In this document: positions 1-6,368 of the stretch, piece by piece | Layout of the letters: each line of letters starts with the position of its first letter | Numbering within the stretch: the stretch's first letter is position 1 | Source of the DNA: Flavobacterium beibuense | GTDB lineage: Bacteria > Bacteroidota > Bacteroidia > Flavobacteriales > Flavobacteriaceae | Direction: 5' to 3' | Assembly (NCBI RefSeq): GCF_004151245.1 | Contig: NZ_JUIW01000007.1 | Coordinates: 124,001 to 188,000 of the forward strand | Length of the DNA: 64,000 nucleotides | The notes under the pieces: generated by a model | What the model was told of the DNA's origin: nothing | Seen by the model: the letters and a program-made list of their open reading frames with translations, nothing else | The model's database searches: none | Program-made: the position numbers and the translations under genes

Positions 1-45
1 TAGCAGGGTGAATAGCCCTACTAACAATAATAACTGTTTTTTCAT
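1..45 (-). CDS. Partial secreted protein, N-terminus only
   Basis: Only the first 15 codons lie in the window. The start codon is ATG at 45 reading leftward. The visible residues (MKKQLLLLVGLFTLL) are the beginning of a classical signal peptide or lipoprotein leader: two lysines followed by a hydrophobic core. The gene follows a sigma factor, a membrane protein and a DUF4097 protein on the same strand, so it may be the next cistron of that operon, but the 98-bp gap contains a small hairpin. The function cannot be inferred from what is visible. Confidence 0.55.
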   Translation of the reverse strand, partial: MKKQLLLLVGLFTLL

Positions 46-60
46 GATGATTGATTTTTT

Positions 61-101
61 GATTGATGATGATGATGATTGATTGTCTTATAGTGTAAGA
101 C
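61..101. repeat. GAT trinucleotide run plus small hairpin in intergenic leader
   Basis: Positions 61-83 are made of GAT and GATT units (GATGATGATGATGATT is the core). On the minus strand this is an ATC/TCAATC run that lies 16-38 bp upstream of the start codon at 45. Beside it, 85-90 and 96-101 form a perfect 6-bp inverted repeat (GTCTTA/TAAGAC) with a 5-nt loop. The hairpin has no strong T-tract, so it is not a clear terminator. The microsatellite could vary in length and alter leader spacing; this is inference. Confidence 0.6.
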
Positions 102-143
102 GATTTTGCTCCATAAAAGGTTGTTTTAGATTACTTACTTTTT

Positions 144-1196
144 TTAATTACTTCCTAAATTTATATTTCCGTATTCACAATTAATAGATACTTTATTAAC
201 TCCACTCTTCTTATAATACCCCTTATACTGGGCGCTGGTATTCTTTATGTTCTTTTGGGTAAAATTGAGCCCTCTTTGTTCGTTAAGGTTACCGTAGTTG
301 AGTGAAAAATCAAAGTCAAAACTAAAGTTTTCGCTCATGTTTATGTTTACATTGGTGTATGTACTGTTTATAGTAATAAACTCGGCACTGGATGCAATGT
401 TCTTGATGTCTACATTGCCATAATTTGAGCTGAGGTTGAGAGATTTGTTAATGGTACCAAAACGCAATCCTACATAATCCCCGTTGACGTTAATCCTGTC
501 GGCCGATTTGATTTTTACATCACCATATTCGGCTTTAAGAGAAATATCTTTTACGTTATCAATACTGAAATTGGTATAAGAGCTTTTTGCATTAACCGTA
601 TTGGCCTTAGCAATGTTTACTCCGGAGTATTCACATTTAATATCAACATTATTGATATAGGTTATGCTACTGCCGTCGCAATATTCCATATTAATGTAGT
701 TTGAACCGTTATTAAGTTCGCCCGCATTAATATTACCGTACTGGCATTTAAGCTGAGAGGCTCCGTTAATAGTACCCAGTGTTATGCCACCATACTGGTT
801 TTTAAGCGTTATAGCGCCTTTACGCGGTATTTTGATGGTGTAGTTAATTTCTATACTGGTTCCTGATCCTGAACCCTCTATTTGGGTTTTGCATGCAACC
901 AGGCTTTTAGTGGCATTTAGTGCTACATCAATACCGTTAAGCCTTTTGTTTACCTTATCTTCGCTATTGCCCGATACTTTTATAACAACATCTACACTGG
1001 TTTTGTTTTCGTCCCAGGTGGTAACATATATGTTTCCGTATTGGTTGTTTACTTCAAGTGCGGCATCGGCATTAACAAGGTATACCTTCTGTATTTTTTT
1101 CTCCTTGGTGTACTTCCCTTTAATTTCTCGTGTTACAAAACTGCAAAGAGGTATAATAAGGAGTACAGCCATCAATTTAAGTGGTAGCGTTTTCAT
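144..1196 (-). CDS. DUF4097-type putative surface protein with beta-solenoid-like repeats
   Basis: This 350-residue protein starts with a signal peptide (about residues 1-20, LIIPLCSF core). The rest is built from about 13 repeats of roughly 20 residues centred on a Tyr-Gly-Asn-type motif: QYGNI, QYGGI, EYGDV, NYGNV, EYGNI and degenerate versions. This is typical of the DUF4097 putative adhesin family, which is thought to fold as stacked beta-strands. The start overlaps the 3' end of the upstream membrane-protein gene by 20 bp, so the two are probably translationally coupled, and the set begins with an ECF sigma factor. It is likely exported to the periplasm or outer surface and may be a structural or stress-responsive envelope protein. 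Its biochemical function is not known. Confidence 0.8.
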   Translation of the reverse strand: MKTLPLKLMAVLLIIPLCSFVTREIKGKYTKEKKIQKVYLVNADAALEVNNQYGNIYVTTWDENKTSVDVVIKVSGNSEDKVNKRLNGIDVALNATKSLVACKTQIEGSGSGTSIEINYTIKIPRKGAITLKNQYGGITLGTINGASQLKCQYGNINAGELNNGSNYINMEYCDGSSITYINNVDIKCEYSGVNIAKANTVNAKSSYTNFSIDNVKDISLKAEYGDVKIKSADRINVNGDYVGLRFGTINKSLNLSSNYGNVDIKNIASSAEFITINSTYTNVNINMSENFSFDFDFSLNYGNLNEQRGLNFTQKNIKNTSAQYKGYYKKSGVNKVSINCEYGNINLGSN

Positions 1197-1725
1197 GGTA
1201 GTCTTCTTTAATTTTTTTGATATTTTCTATACGGGTAAGCACATCTTCTAAAAACGAAATACGCGTTTGTAAATTGGTAATCATGGCATGTATAAGCTGT
1301 TTGCTTTCGCCTTTTTCTATTAGCTCCTGCGTAAGCTTATCATAGTCCTGCTCGAGTTTTTTCATCTGCACTAAGGCATCCTGTACAATCATTTGGGTTT
1401 CAGGGCTTTTTTCCTTTTCCACTTTGGCCAGTTCTTTTTCAATAATGGCGGCAAAGTAGGTCTGGGTTTCCTGTACCTTAGGCGATACCTTAGCTACCTG
1501 CTGATTGTTGTTACCGTTGGTATCTTCGTTGTACACATTAAAAATCCCGAACAATATAAGTACGGCAGCGGCAATAGGCAGCAGTATAAGAATAGGCGAA
1601 TGCTTTTTCTTTTTACCGTCAAGCCTGTCTAAAAAACGCTGTTGGTGTCCCAGTACAGGCTCGTGGTTGTCCCACTGACCTTCCAGGCGTTTAAAGAGTT
1701 CGTTTAAATTTTTATCCTCGTTCAT
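1177..1725 (-). CDS. Single-pass membrane protein in anti-sigma position
   Basis: The protein has 182 residues. An N-terminal charged cytoplasmic part (1-42, KKKK just before the membrane) precedes one transmembrane helix (about 43-63, ILILLPIAAAVLILFGI). The helical, Lys/Glu-rich C-terminal part (about 80-182) is probably coiled coil and periplasmic. It overlaps the upstream ECF sigma gene by 14 bp and the downstream DUF4097 gene by 20 bp. The topology and the position directly after a sigma factor suggest an anti-sigma regulator, but I see no zinc-binding HxxxCxxC motif, so that role rests on context only. It could also be a small envelope protein simply regulated by the sigma factor. Confidence 0.7.
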   Translation of the reverse strand: MNEDKNLNELFKRLEGQWDNHEPVLGHQQRFLDRLDGKKKKHSPILILLPIAAAVLILFGIFNVYNEDTNGNNNQQVAKVSPKVQETQTYFAAIIEKELAKVEKEKSPETQMIVQDALVQMKKLEQDYDKLTQELIEKGESKQLIHAMITNLQTRISFLEDVLTRIENIKKIKEDYHENATT

Positions 1726-2275
1726 GGTGTTGTAATTTTTTAAGCAGACTTTCCTTAGCCCTGCTTATGGTTGTCCGGCAATTGCCGGGCGTTATCTGCA
1801 TTATCTCACTTATCTCTTCATTATCGTACCCTTCTATAAAAAGCAGGGTTAGTACTAACCGGTAATTTTCGTTTAAAGACTGTATGGCACCCATTACCTG
1901 TTGCAGCTGCAGCTGCTGAAAATCCAGTTTTGCCTCTTCGCTGTCATCATTGTCTTCAAGCTTATATAACACATTATCTATCGGATCCATAGCACCCCGG
2001 TTAAGTTTCTTGTAGTTATCGAGGCTGTGATTAACTACAATCTTTTTAAGCCAGGCGCCAAAGGCTACTTCACCTTTAAACGAATCGAGCTTTGTAAAAG
2101 CTTTTAAGAACGACTCCTGCATTACATCTTCGGCCCAATGTTCATCCTTTACTATGCGAAGTGCAGTATTATACATGGCCCTATAATACATATTATAGAC
2201 CTCAAACTGCGCATTACGGTTTCCCGCCCTGCATAGTGTTATCAGATGGTTGATATCAGTGGTTGTTCTTTCCAA
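1712..2275 (-). CDS. ECF-type RNA polymerase sigma factor
   Basis: The protein has 187 residues, a normal length for an ECF (group 4) sigma-70 factor. Region 2 is at about 22-90 (YRAMYNTALRIVKDEHWAED then VMQESFLKAF, binding the core enzyme and -10 DNA). Region 4 is at about 125-180 (SLNENYRLVLTLLFIEGYDN, then EEISEIMQ and an Arg/Lys-rich recognition helix). The most upstream plausible start is TTG at 2275; no ATG is available before region 2, so the rare start seems real. It heads the operon sigma, membrane protein, DUF4097 protein with overlapping genes. Many flavobacterial ECF factors control envelope functions, but the target regulon cannot be read from the sequence. Confidence 0.9.
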   Translation of the reverse strand: MERTTTDINHLITLCRAGNRNAQFEVYNMYYRAMYNTALRIVKDEHWAEDVMQESFLKAFTKLDSFKGEVAFGAWLKKIVVNHSLDNYKKLNRGAMDPIDNVLYKLEDNDDSEEAKLDFQQLQLQQVMGAIQSLNENYRLVLTLLFIEGYDNEEISEIMQITPGNCRTTISRAKESLLKKLQHHERG

Positions 2276-2398
2276 CTTTTGTTGCCCGGTTTATTATAAT
2301 GACTGATAGCTTTTTAAATTGTTACAGTTGGCCAAAAAAAATATCACCTTAAAAGTACTGTTTTTTATTGAGGGCTTATTTTTCCTGTTAATTTTAGA

Positions 2399-2429
2399 TT
2401 GCGGCTAATTTGATTTTCCCTTATATTTA
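2399..2429 (+). promoter_or_regulatory. Bacteroidota-type promoter
   Basis: TTG at 2399-2401 and TATATTTA at 2422-2429 are separated by 20 bp, close to the TTG-N19/20-TAnnTTTG pattern of Flavobacterium vegetative promoters (one mismatch at the last base). It lies 26 bp upstream of the start codon at 2456. Confidence 0.55.
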
Positions 2430-2455
2430 CAGGGTAATCATCTCAAATTTATACC

Positions 2456-2947
2456 ATGAAGAAAATTATTGTAGTGGCTGCATTGTTTGCGGCTAATTTT
2501 TTAAGTGCACAGGCATTTAACGGAAAAGGAGATACTAAACTGCAAATAGGGGCCACACTTCAGGATGGTGGAAGCGGTATAGCCGGCACTGTAGATTTTG
2601 GTCTTGGCGATAATCTTTCTTTTGGTTTTCAGGCAGGTTATATGCTGGGTGCCGATGAGATACTGGGGGAAAAAGCCGATTTTGTAGACAGGGTAGATGC
2701 TAAAGTACGCCTTAATGCTAACCTAAGCGATGTTATAGGTTTAGAGCAGCTTGATATTTATCCGGGGCTTAATTTAGGCATCCATAATTTTGGAGCTCAT
2801 TTAGGTTTCCGTTATTTCTTTACTGACGGATTTGGACTTTACACTGAATCATCTATACCAATTGCGACTTACAAAAGCAGTCCGGAAGGATTTGACAAGT
2901 ACAACAACCAGTTTGTATGGCAAATAGGGGCTTCGTTTAATTTATAA
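2456..2947 (+). CDS. Outer-membrane beta-barrel-like protein (DUF6646-like)
   Basis: The protein has 163 residues with a signal peptide ending at about residue 19 (LSAQA). The mature part alternates short hydrophobic beta-strands and Gly/Asp turns (TVDFGLGDNLSFGFQAGYML, GAHLGFRYFF) and ends in an aromatic-rich strand (WQIGASFNL), as in small outer-membrane barrels. It resembles the flavobacterial DUF6646 family from memory, which is not confirmed. The gene has its own promoter at 2399-2429 and a strong terminator at 2966-2993, so it is probably monocistronic. The likely location is the outer membrane; the function is unknown. Confidence 0.75.
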   Translation: MKKIIVVAALFAANFLSAQAFNGKGDTKLQIGATLQDGGSGIAGTVDFGLGDNLSFGFQAGYMLGADEILGEKADFVDRVDAKVRLNANLSDVIGLEQLDIYPGLNLGIHNFGAHLGFRYFFTDGFGLYTESSIPIATYKSSPEGFDKYNNQFVWQIGASFNL

Positions 2948-2965
2948 AAACAACTAACTATAATA

Positions 2966-2993
2966 AAAGGCAGTCTATTTGGCTGCCTTTTTT
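2966..2993 (+). terminator. Rho-independent terminator
   Basis: An 8-bp stem, AAAGGCAG (2966-2973) with CTGCCTTT (2983-2990), is followed by more T residues. The hairpin sits 19 bp after the stop codon of the outer-membrane protein gene. Confidence 0.85.
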
Positions 2994-3008
2994 ATGATAA
3001 TTGAATTA

Positions 3009-3473
3009 ATGAAGAAAATTGTATTAATTTACTCTCTAATAGTCTATTTAATTGCCTTTGTAGTTTCTTTCACTACGATGTTTCAAAAGATCTATTTTGA
3101 AGGCATGTTTTTCCTTTTGTATAGTTCATTGGGTCTATTTTGTATTTATAATTTATACTATAAAAGACTAATGAGATTTTCTTTATCGGTTTTAATAATT
3201 ACTAACTTATTTCAATCGGTTAGTTTTTTATTAGGAGGGGTTAATTATAACTTTATATTAGGAAGCCAGTTATCGTTGAAGATTTTTAGATACGATGATT
3301 TAAAGCTTTCCTTTAATTTTTTTCCCTATCGATTAGAAGCGATATTTGAGTCGGTAAATACAGAAAGTTTTTCTTTCGAAATAAATGTTGTACAGTTAAT
3401 CCTAACACTGTTTTTTGTGTCCTGTATTTCAAAATATGACAAAGAAATGAAGGGAAATAGTATACAAGATTAA
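3009..3473 (+). CDS. Small polytopic membrane protein, unknown function
   Basis: From ATG at 3009 the protein has 154 residues. Hydrophobic segments lie at about 4-24, 33-53, 58-80 and 128-146, giving four likely transmembrane helices with a polar loop of about 45 residues between the third and fourth. An upstream in-frame start at 2979 would fall inside the preceding terminator stem and is rejected; ATG at 2994 is possible. The stop codon (3471-3473) is one base before the next start at 3475, so the two genes are cotranscribed. This begins an AT-rich run of four genes that I cannot assign to any family. Confidence 0.6.
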   Translation: MKKIVLIYSLIVYLIAFVVSFTTMFQKIYFEGMFFLLYSSLGLFCIYNLYYKRLMRFSLSVLIITNLFQSVSFLLGGVNYNFILGSQLSLKIFRYDDLKLSFNFFPYRLEAIFESVNTESFSFEINVVQLILTLFFVSCISKYDKEMKGNSIQD

Positions 3474-3474
3474 T

Positions 3475-4107
3475 ATGAAGAACAAAATTATCTTAATTAC
3501 AGCTTTAATGTTTTTTGCCTGTGGTAAAAAAGAAGATATGATATTGCCTGAAGCAAAAATAGGGGATACTACTAATAAAGCAGCTGATAGTATTGTATTA
3601 AAGCAAATACGTTCTTTTAACGAATATTCTTTAGACTCTATTGTTGAGGTGATTTATGGAAAGAATTTAGTTCAAAAAGCCATTATAGATAAAGACTCTA
3701 TTAAACTATATAAACCATTAGTAGATTTGTTTGGCACTCAGGGATTAAAGAGTATATATTATAAGTTCTCGCCTGATGATAAATTAATGTTTGGAAAGGG
3801 ATGGGTTCCCGGAAGAATTAATAAATTGATTTTTGAAAATAATGCCGCTGCAGCAAAGTCTTATTCAAAGTTCATGGATGATTTTCTTCATCATAAATAT
3901 GAAAATGAAGGCTTTTTTGAATTTAAAGCAGGAATGATATGTTTTATTGATGCTAATACTATTTATCTGATACCTGTTATAGATTCCTGCGGAGACCGAA
4001 AGAATATAAATGCAATTTGGAATATTATAAAGGACAGTGTTGTGGCTCCGTCTTCAAAAGGTATAAAAATGTATTGTGCTTTAGATGAATATGAAATTAT
4101 TGAGTAG
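3475..4107 (+). CDS. Predicted lipoprotein, unknown function
   Basis: The protein has 210 residues. A short leader ends in a lipobox (LMFFAC, Cys16) followed by Gly-Lys-Lys, so it is probably a membrane-anchored lipoprotein. The mature part is Asp/Lys-rich and contains one further Cys near residue 170 (DSCGD), but no catalytic motif is recognised. It starts one base after the stop of the membrane-protein gene, which suggests the two products act together at the envelope. The base composition is AT-rich compared with the neighbouring operons. Confidence 0.6.
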   Translation: MKNKIILITALMFFACGKKEDMILPEAKIGDTTNKAADSIVLKQIRSFNEYSLDSIVEVIYGKNLVQKAIIDKDSIKLYKPLVDLFGTQGLKSIYYKFSPDDKLMFGKGWVPGRINKLIFENNAAAAKSYSKFMDDFLHHKYENEGFFEFKAGMICFIDANTIYLIPVIDSCGDRKNINAIWNIIKDSVVAPSSKGIKMYCALDEYEIIE

Positions 4108-4131
4108 TTACCTTAGATTAATTAGGATCAT

Positions 4132-4626
4132 ATGAAGTATAATTATAAAAAGAATGTCCTTGTTAAGCTATTCTATATAGTTTGTGTAATTAGTTTAGTT
4201 TCGTGTAGGGATGAGGAGAGCAGTAACTACGACCTCAAAATTTTATCAAGAGGACCGGGAACTTGTGTCAATTTATTATTATATAACAAATCTGGTGAAG
4301 GTAAACTAATCAGAGGGAGGACTAAGGATTTTTATAAATCTGATTTTAATGGTTTTGATAGGATTGATATTGATACTGTATTTAAAATCAAATTTGTTGA
4401 AGATTTAAATGCTATTAATAAAAAGCTTGATAGTATTGAAGGTATTGATTTGGTGACCGGGAAATTTGCACATGATGGTAAACACACTGAAATTTATATC
4501 AATAATCAGAAGAAAATAGATGTCTACGGCTTTAGAAATGAAGAGTTAACTTATTTTTATCTAAAGTTTTTTAATTCTCTGCCTTATGATATTAATACAT
4601 TTTGTGAGAGTGATCAGCTAGACTAA
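4132..4626 (+). CDS. Predicted lipoprotein, unknown function
   Basis: The protein has 164 residues. The leader is basic and hydrophobic (KNVLVKLFYIVCVI) and ends in a lipobox (SLVSC, Cys25) followed by an acidic stretch (RDEE). The mature part is mixed alpha/beta in appearance with no recognisable motif. It lies 24 bp after the preceding lipoprotein gene on the same strand and is probably in the same transcript. It belongs to the AT-rich orphan block. Confidence 0.6.
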   Translation: MKYNYKKNVLVKLFYIVCVISLVSCRDEESSNYDLKILSRGPGTCVNLLLYNKSGEGKLIRGRTKDFYKSDFNGFDRIDIDTVFKIKFVEDLNAINKKLDSIEGIDLVTGKFAHDGKHTEIYINNQKKIDVYGFRNEELTYFYLKFFNSLPYDINTFCESDQLD

Positions 4627-4691
4627 TTTTAATTAGTAAGAATTATACACTAGAGCTCACGTAGAATTCCTTTTGCATAAATGATAGATAT

Positions 4692-5156
4692 ATGAAAAAA
4701 ACATATGACGAAGAAGCAAAAAAGCTTGCTAATGCAATTGATATAGCGCTGGATGCTTTTGAACAATATCCTGTTAAAGGTCTTACTCCTGATCAAAGGA
4801 ATATGATGATAAATTCGTACTTAGAGTTTAGACATTCTGCTTTAAATCCGTTACCGCAATATAAAAAACTTGCAAGTTTGAAATACCTGATTACTGATGT
4901 ATTCATCTATTTTAATGAGGCTACGGGAGATACTGTAGAGTATTTTTGGAAACAGATACATCTAAATAATTTAGATTATCAAAGAGAGAATAAGCTTTTA
5001 AAAATTTTAAAGAGACAAAAAATTAAAGACAGGATTGAATATGAGTATGTAACTGATATAATGGTTCATTATCACCAACAAGGGTTAATTAGTGACGAAG
5101 AATTACTTCAAATACAAAAAATGATTGAAGCATTCGAAAATAAAAGAATCGTTTAA
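4692..5156 (+). CDS. Helical cytoplasmic protein, unknown function
   Basis: The protein has 154 residues, with no signal peptide or membrane segment. It is largely charged and predicted helical, with many Lys, Glu, Gln and Tyr residues and a C-terminal helix (SDEELLQIQKMIEAF). No family is recognised. It starts 65 bp after the lipoprotein gene at 4132-4626 and shares its strand and AT-rich composition, so it may be the last member of the four-gene block. It converges on the minus-strand membrane-protein gene at 5178 with only 21 bp between, and no terminator hairpin is visible there. Confidence 0.55.
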   Translation: MKKTYDEEAKKLANAIDIALDAFEQYPVKGLTPDQRNMMINSYLEFRHSALNPLPQYKKLASLKYLITDVFIYFNEATGDTVEYFWKQIHLNNLDYQRENKLLKILKRQKIKDRIEYEYVTDIMVHYHQQGLISDEELLQIQKMIEAFENKRIV

Positions 5157-5177
5157 AGTACTATTTGTTCTTTTTCA

Positions 5178-5462
5178 TCAATTAAAAAATCTGTAAAACA
5201 GCACTATCACTAAAAAGCTAGCCAGGTTTACCAAAGCTATTGCTTTTAGGCCTGCAAAATTTCTATTCTTAATTGTATTAAATACCCAGTATACCAAGGC
5301 TACCAAAATAATAAGGAGTGAAGGTATAGTGAACAGCTCCAGTAAAAATGAATAAACCGTAGTATTTGCGCTATTGGTTAAGTTTAAAATAAACATCACT
5401 ACAAAATAAAGCAGGGCGGCAATACTGGCTATGTATATAATTTTTTTAAATTCTTCTTTCAT
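5178..5462 (-). CDS. Small three-helix membrane protein
   Basis: The protein has 94 residues with three predicted transmembrane segments (about 8-28, 38-60 and 72-92: IASIAALLYFVVMFIL; FTIPSLLIILVALVYWVF; ALVNLASFLVIVLFY). There are no charged catalytic residues and no recognised family. A terminator belonging to yebC (5517-5543) separates it from the upstream gene, so it probably has its own promoter in the 54 bp before its start. Small inner-membrane proteins of this type are common in Flavobacteriaceae and mostly uncharacterised. Confidence 0.6.
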   Translation of the reverse strand: MKEEFKKIIYIASIAALLYFVVMFILNLTNSANTTVYSFLLELFTIPSLLIILVALVYWVFNTIKNRNFAGLKAIALVNLASFLVIVLFYRFFN

Positions 5463-5516
5463 GTTTATTTCTTTAAGGTTATAGGGTGTGATTTAAATAA
5501 AGGATGAAATATACAT

Positions 5517-5543
5517 AAAAAGCTGCCCAAAGAGCAGCTTTTT
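5517..5543 (-). terminator. Rho-independent terminator of yebC
   Basis: A 10-bp stem, AAAAAGCTGC (5517-5526) with GCAGCTTTTT (5534-5543), has a 7-nt loop. It lies just beyond the yebC stop codon on the minus strand and could work in both directions. Confidence 0.85.
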
Positions 5544-5566
5544 ATGTTATGAAAACAGGATAATTA

Positions 5567-6277
5567 TTATTCCTGCATTGTATGATACACGTTCATTACG
5601 TCGTCGTCTTCCTCAATTTTTTCAAGAAGCTTTTCAACGTCAGCCTGTTGTTCTTCGGTAAGTTCTTTTGTTACCTGAGGAATCCTGTCAAATCCTGATG
5701 AAAGGATTTCAAGGCCACGGCTTTCAAGTTCTTTTTGTATAGCACCAAAACTTTCAAAAGGGGCATACATCATGATACCGTCTTCGTCAGCAAAAATTTC
5801 TTCAACGCCAAAGTCGATCATTTCAAGCTCAAGCTCTTCTACATCCTGACCTTCTGCCGGAATACGGAAGTTACAGGTATGGTCGAACATAAACTCTACC
5901 GAACCCTGAGTACCCATAGTACCGTTACATTTATTAAAATAACTGCGTATGTTAGCTACTGTACGGTTATTGTTATCGGTAGCTGTTTCTATAAGGATAG
6001 CGATACCGTGTGGTGCATAGCCTTCAAACAATACCTCTTTAAAGTTAGCGGTATCTTTGTCACTTGCTTTTTTAATTGCCCTTTCAACATTGTCTTTAGG
6101 CATGTTTGCCGCTTTGGCATTTTGTATAACTGCTCTTAAACGTGCATTGGTTTCCGGGTTAGGGCCACCTTCCTTAACGGCAATTACTATATCTTTTCCA
6201 ATTCTTGTAAACGTTTTGGCCATTGCCGACCAACGTTTCATTTTTCTGGCTTTTCTAAATTCAAACGCTCTTCCCAT
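5567..6277 (-). CDS. yebC: YebC/PmpR family translation or transcription factor
   Basis: The protein has 236 residues, normal for the family. The N-terminus MGRAFEFRKARKMKRWSAMA is the Bacteroidota variant of the YebC signature (usually GHSKW). Next comes the conserved segment around TFTRIGKDI and KAANMPKDNVERAI (DNA/RNA-binding domain, about 1-75), then the two alpha/beta domains with EGYAPHG (about 95) and the TDNNNRT motif. YebC proteins were described as transcriptional regulators, and recent work shows that some act at the ribosome on proline-rich stalls. The gene has a good promoter (6299-6328) and its own terminator, so it is monocistronic. Confidence 0.95.
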   Translation of the reverse strand: MGRAFEFRKARKMKRWSAMAKTFTRIGKDIVIAVKEGGPNPETNARLRAVIQNAKAANMPKDNVERAIKKASDKDTANFKEVLFEGYAPHGIAILIETATDNNNRTVANIRSYFNKCNGTMGTQGSVEFMFDHTCNFRIPAEGQDVEELELEMIDFGVEEIFADEDGIMMYAPFESFGAIQKELESRGLEILSSGFDRIPQVTKELTEEQQADVEKLLEKIEEDDDVMNVYHTMQE

Positions 6278-6298
6278 ATATTATTTTATTTGGAGGAA

Positions 6299-6328
6299 CA
6301 AAAATAAACTTATTCGGTGTTTTTCCAA
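6299..6328 (-). promoter_or_regulatory. Bacteroidota consensus promoter of yebC
   Basis: On the minus strand TTG (6326-6328) is followed after exactly 19 bp by TATTTTTG (6299-6306), a perfect TTG-N19-TAnnTTTG promoter. The -7 element ends 21 bp before the ATG at 6277. Confidence 0.75.
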
Positions 6329-6368
6329 AATCTAAATGGAACAGTTTTACAAAAATCAGGGGATATAG

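Noticed and set aside
2979..3473. Longer start for the four-helix membrane protein at 2979
   Set aside because: The extra residues would be encoded by the terminator stem of the preceding gene; ATG 3009 gives a normal membrane-protein N-terminus.
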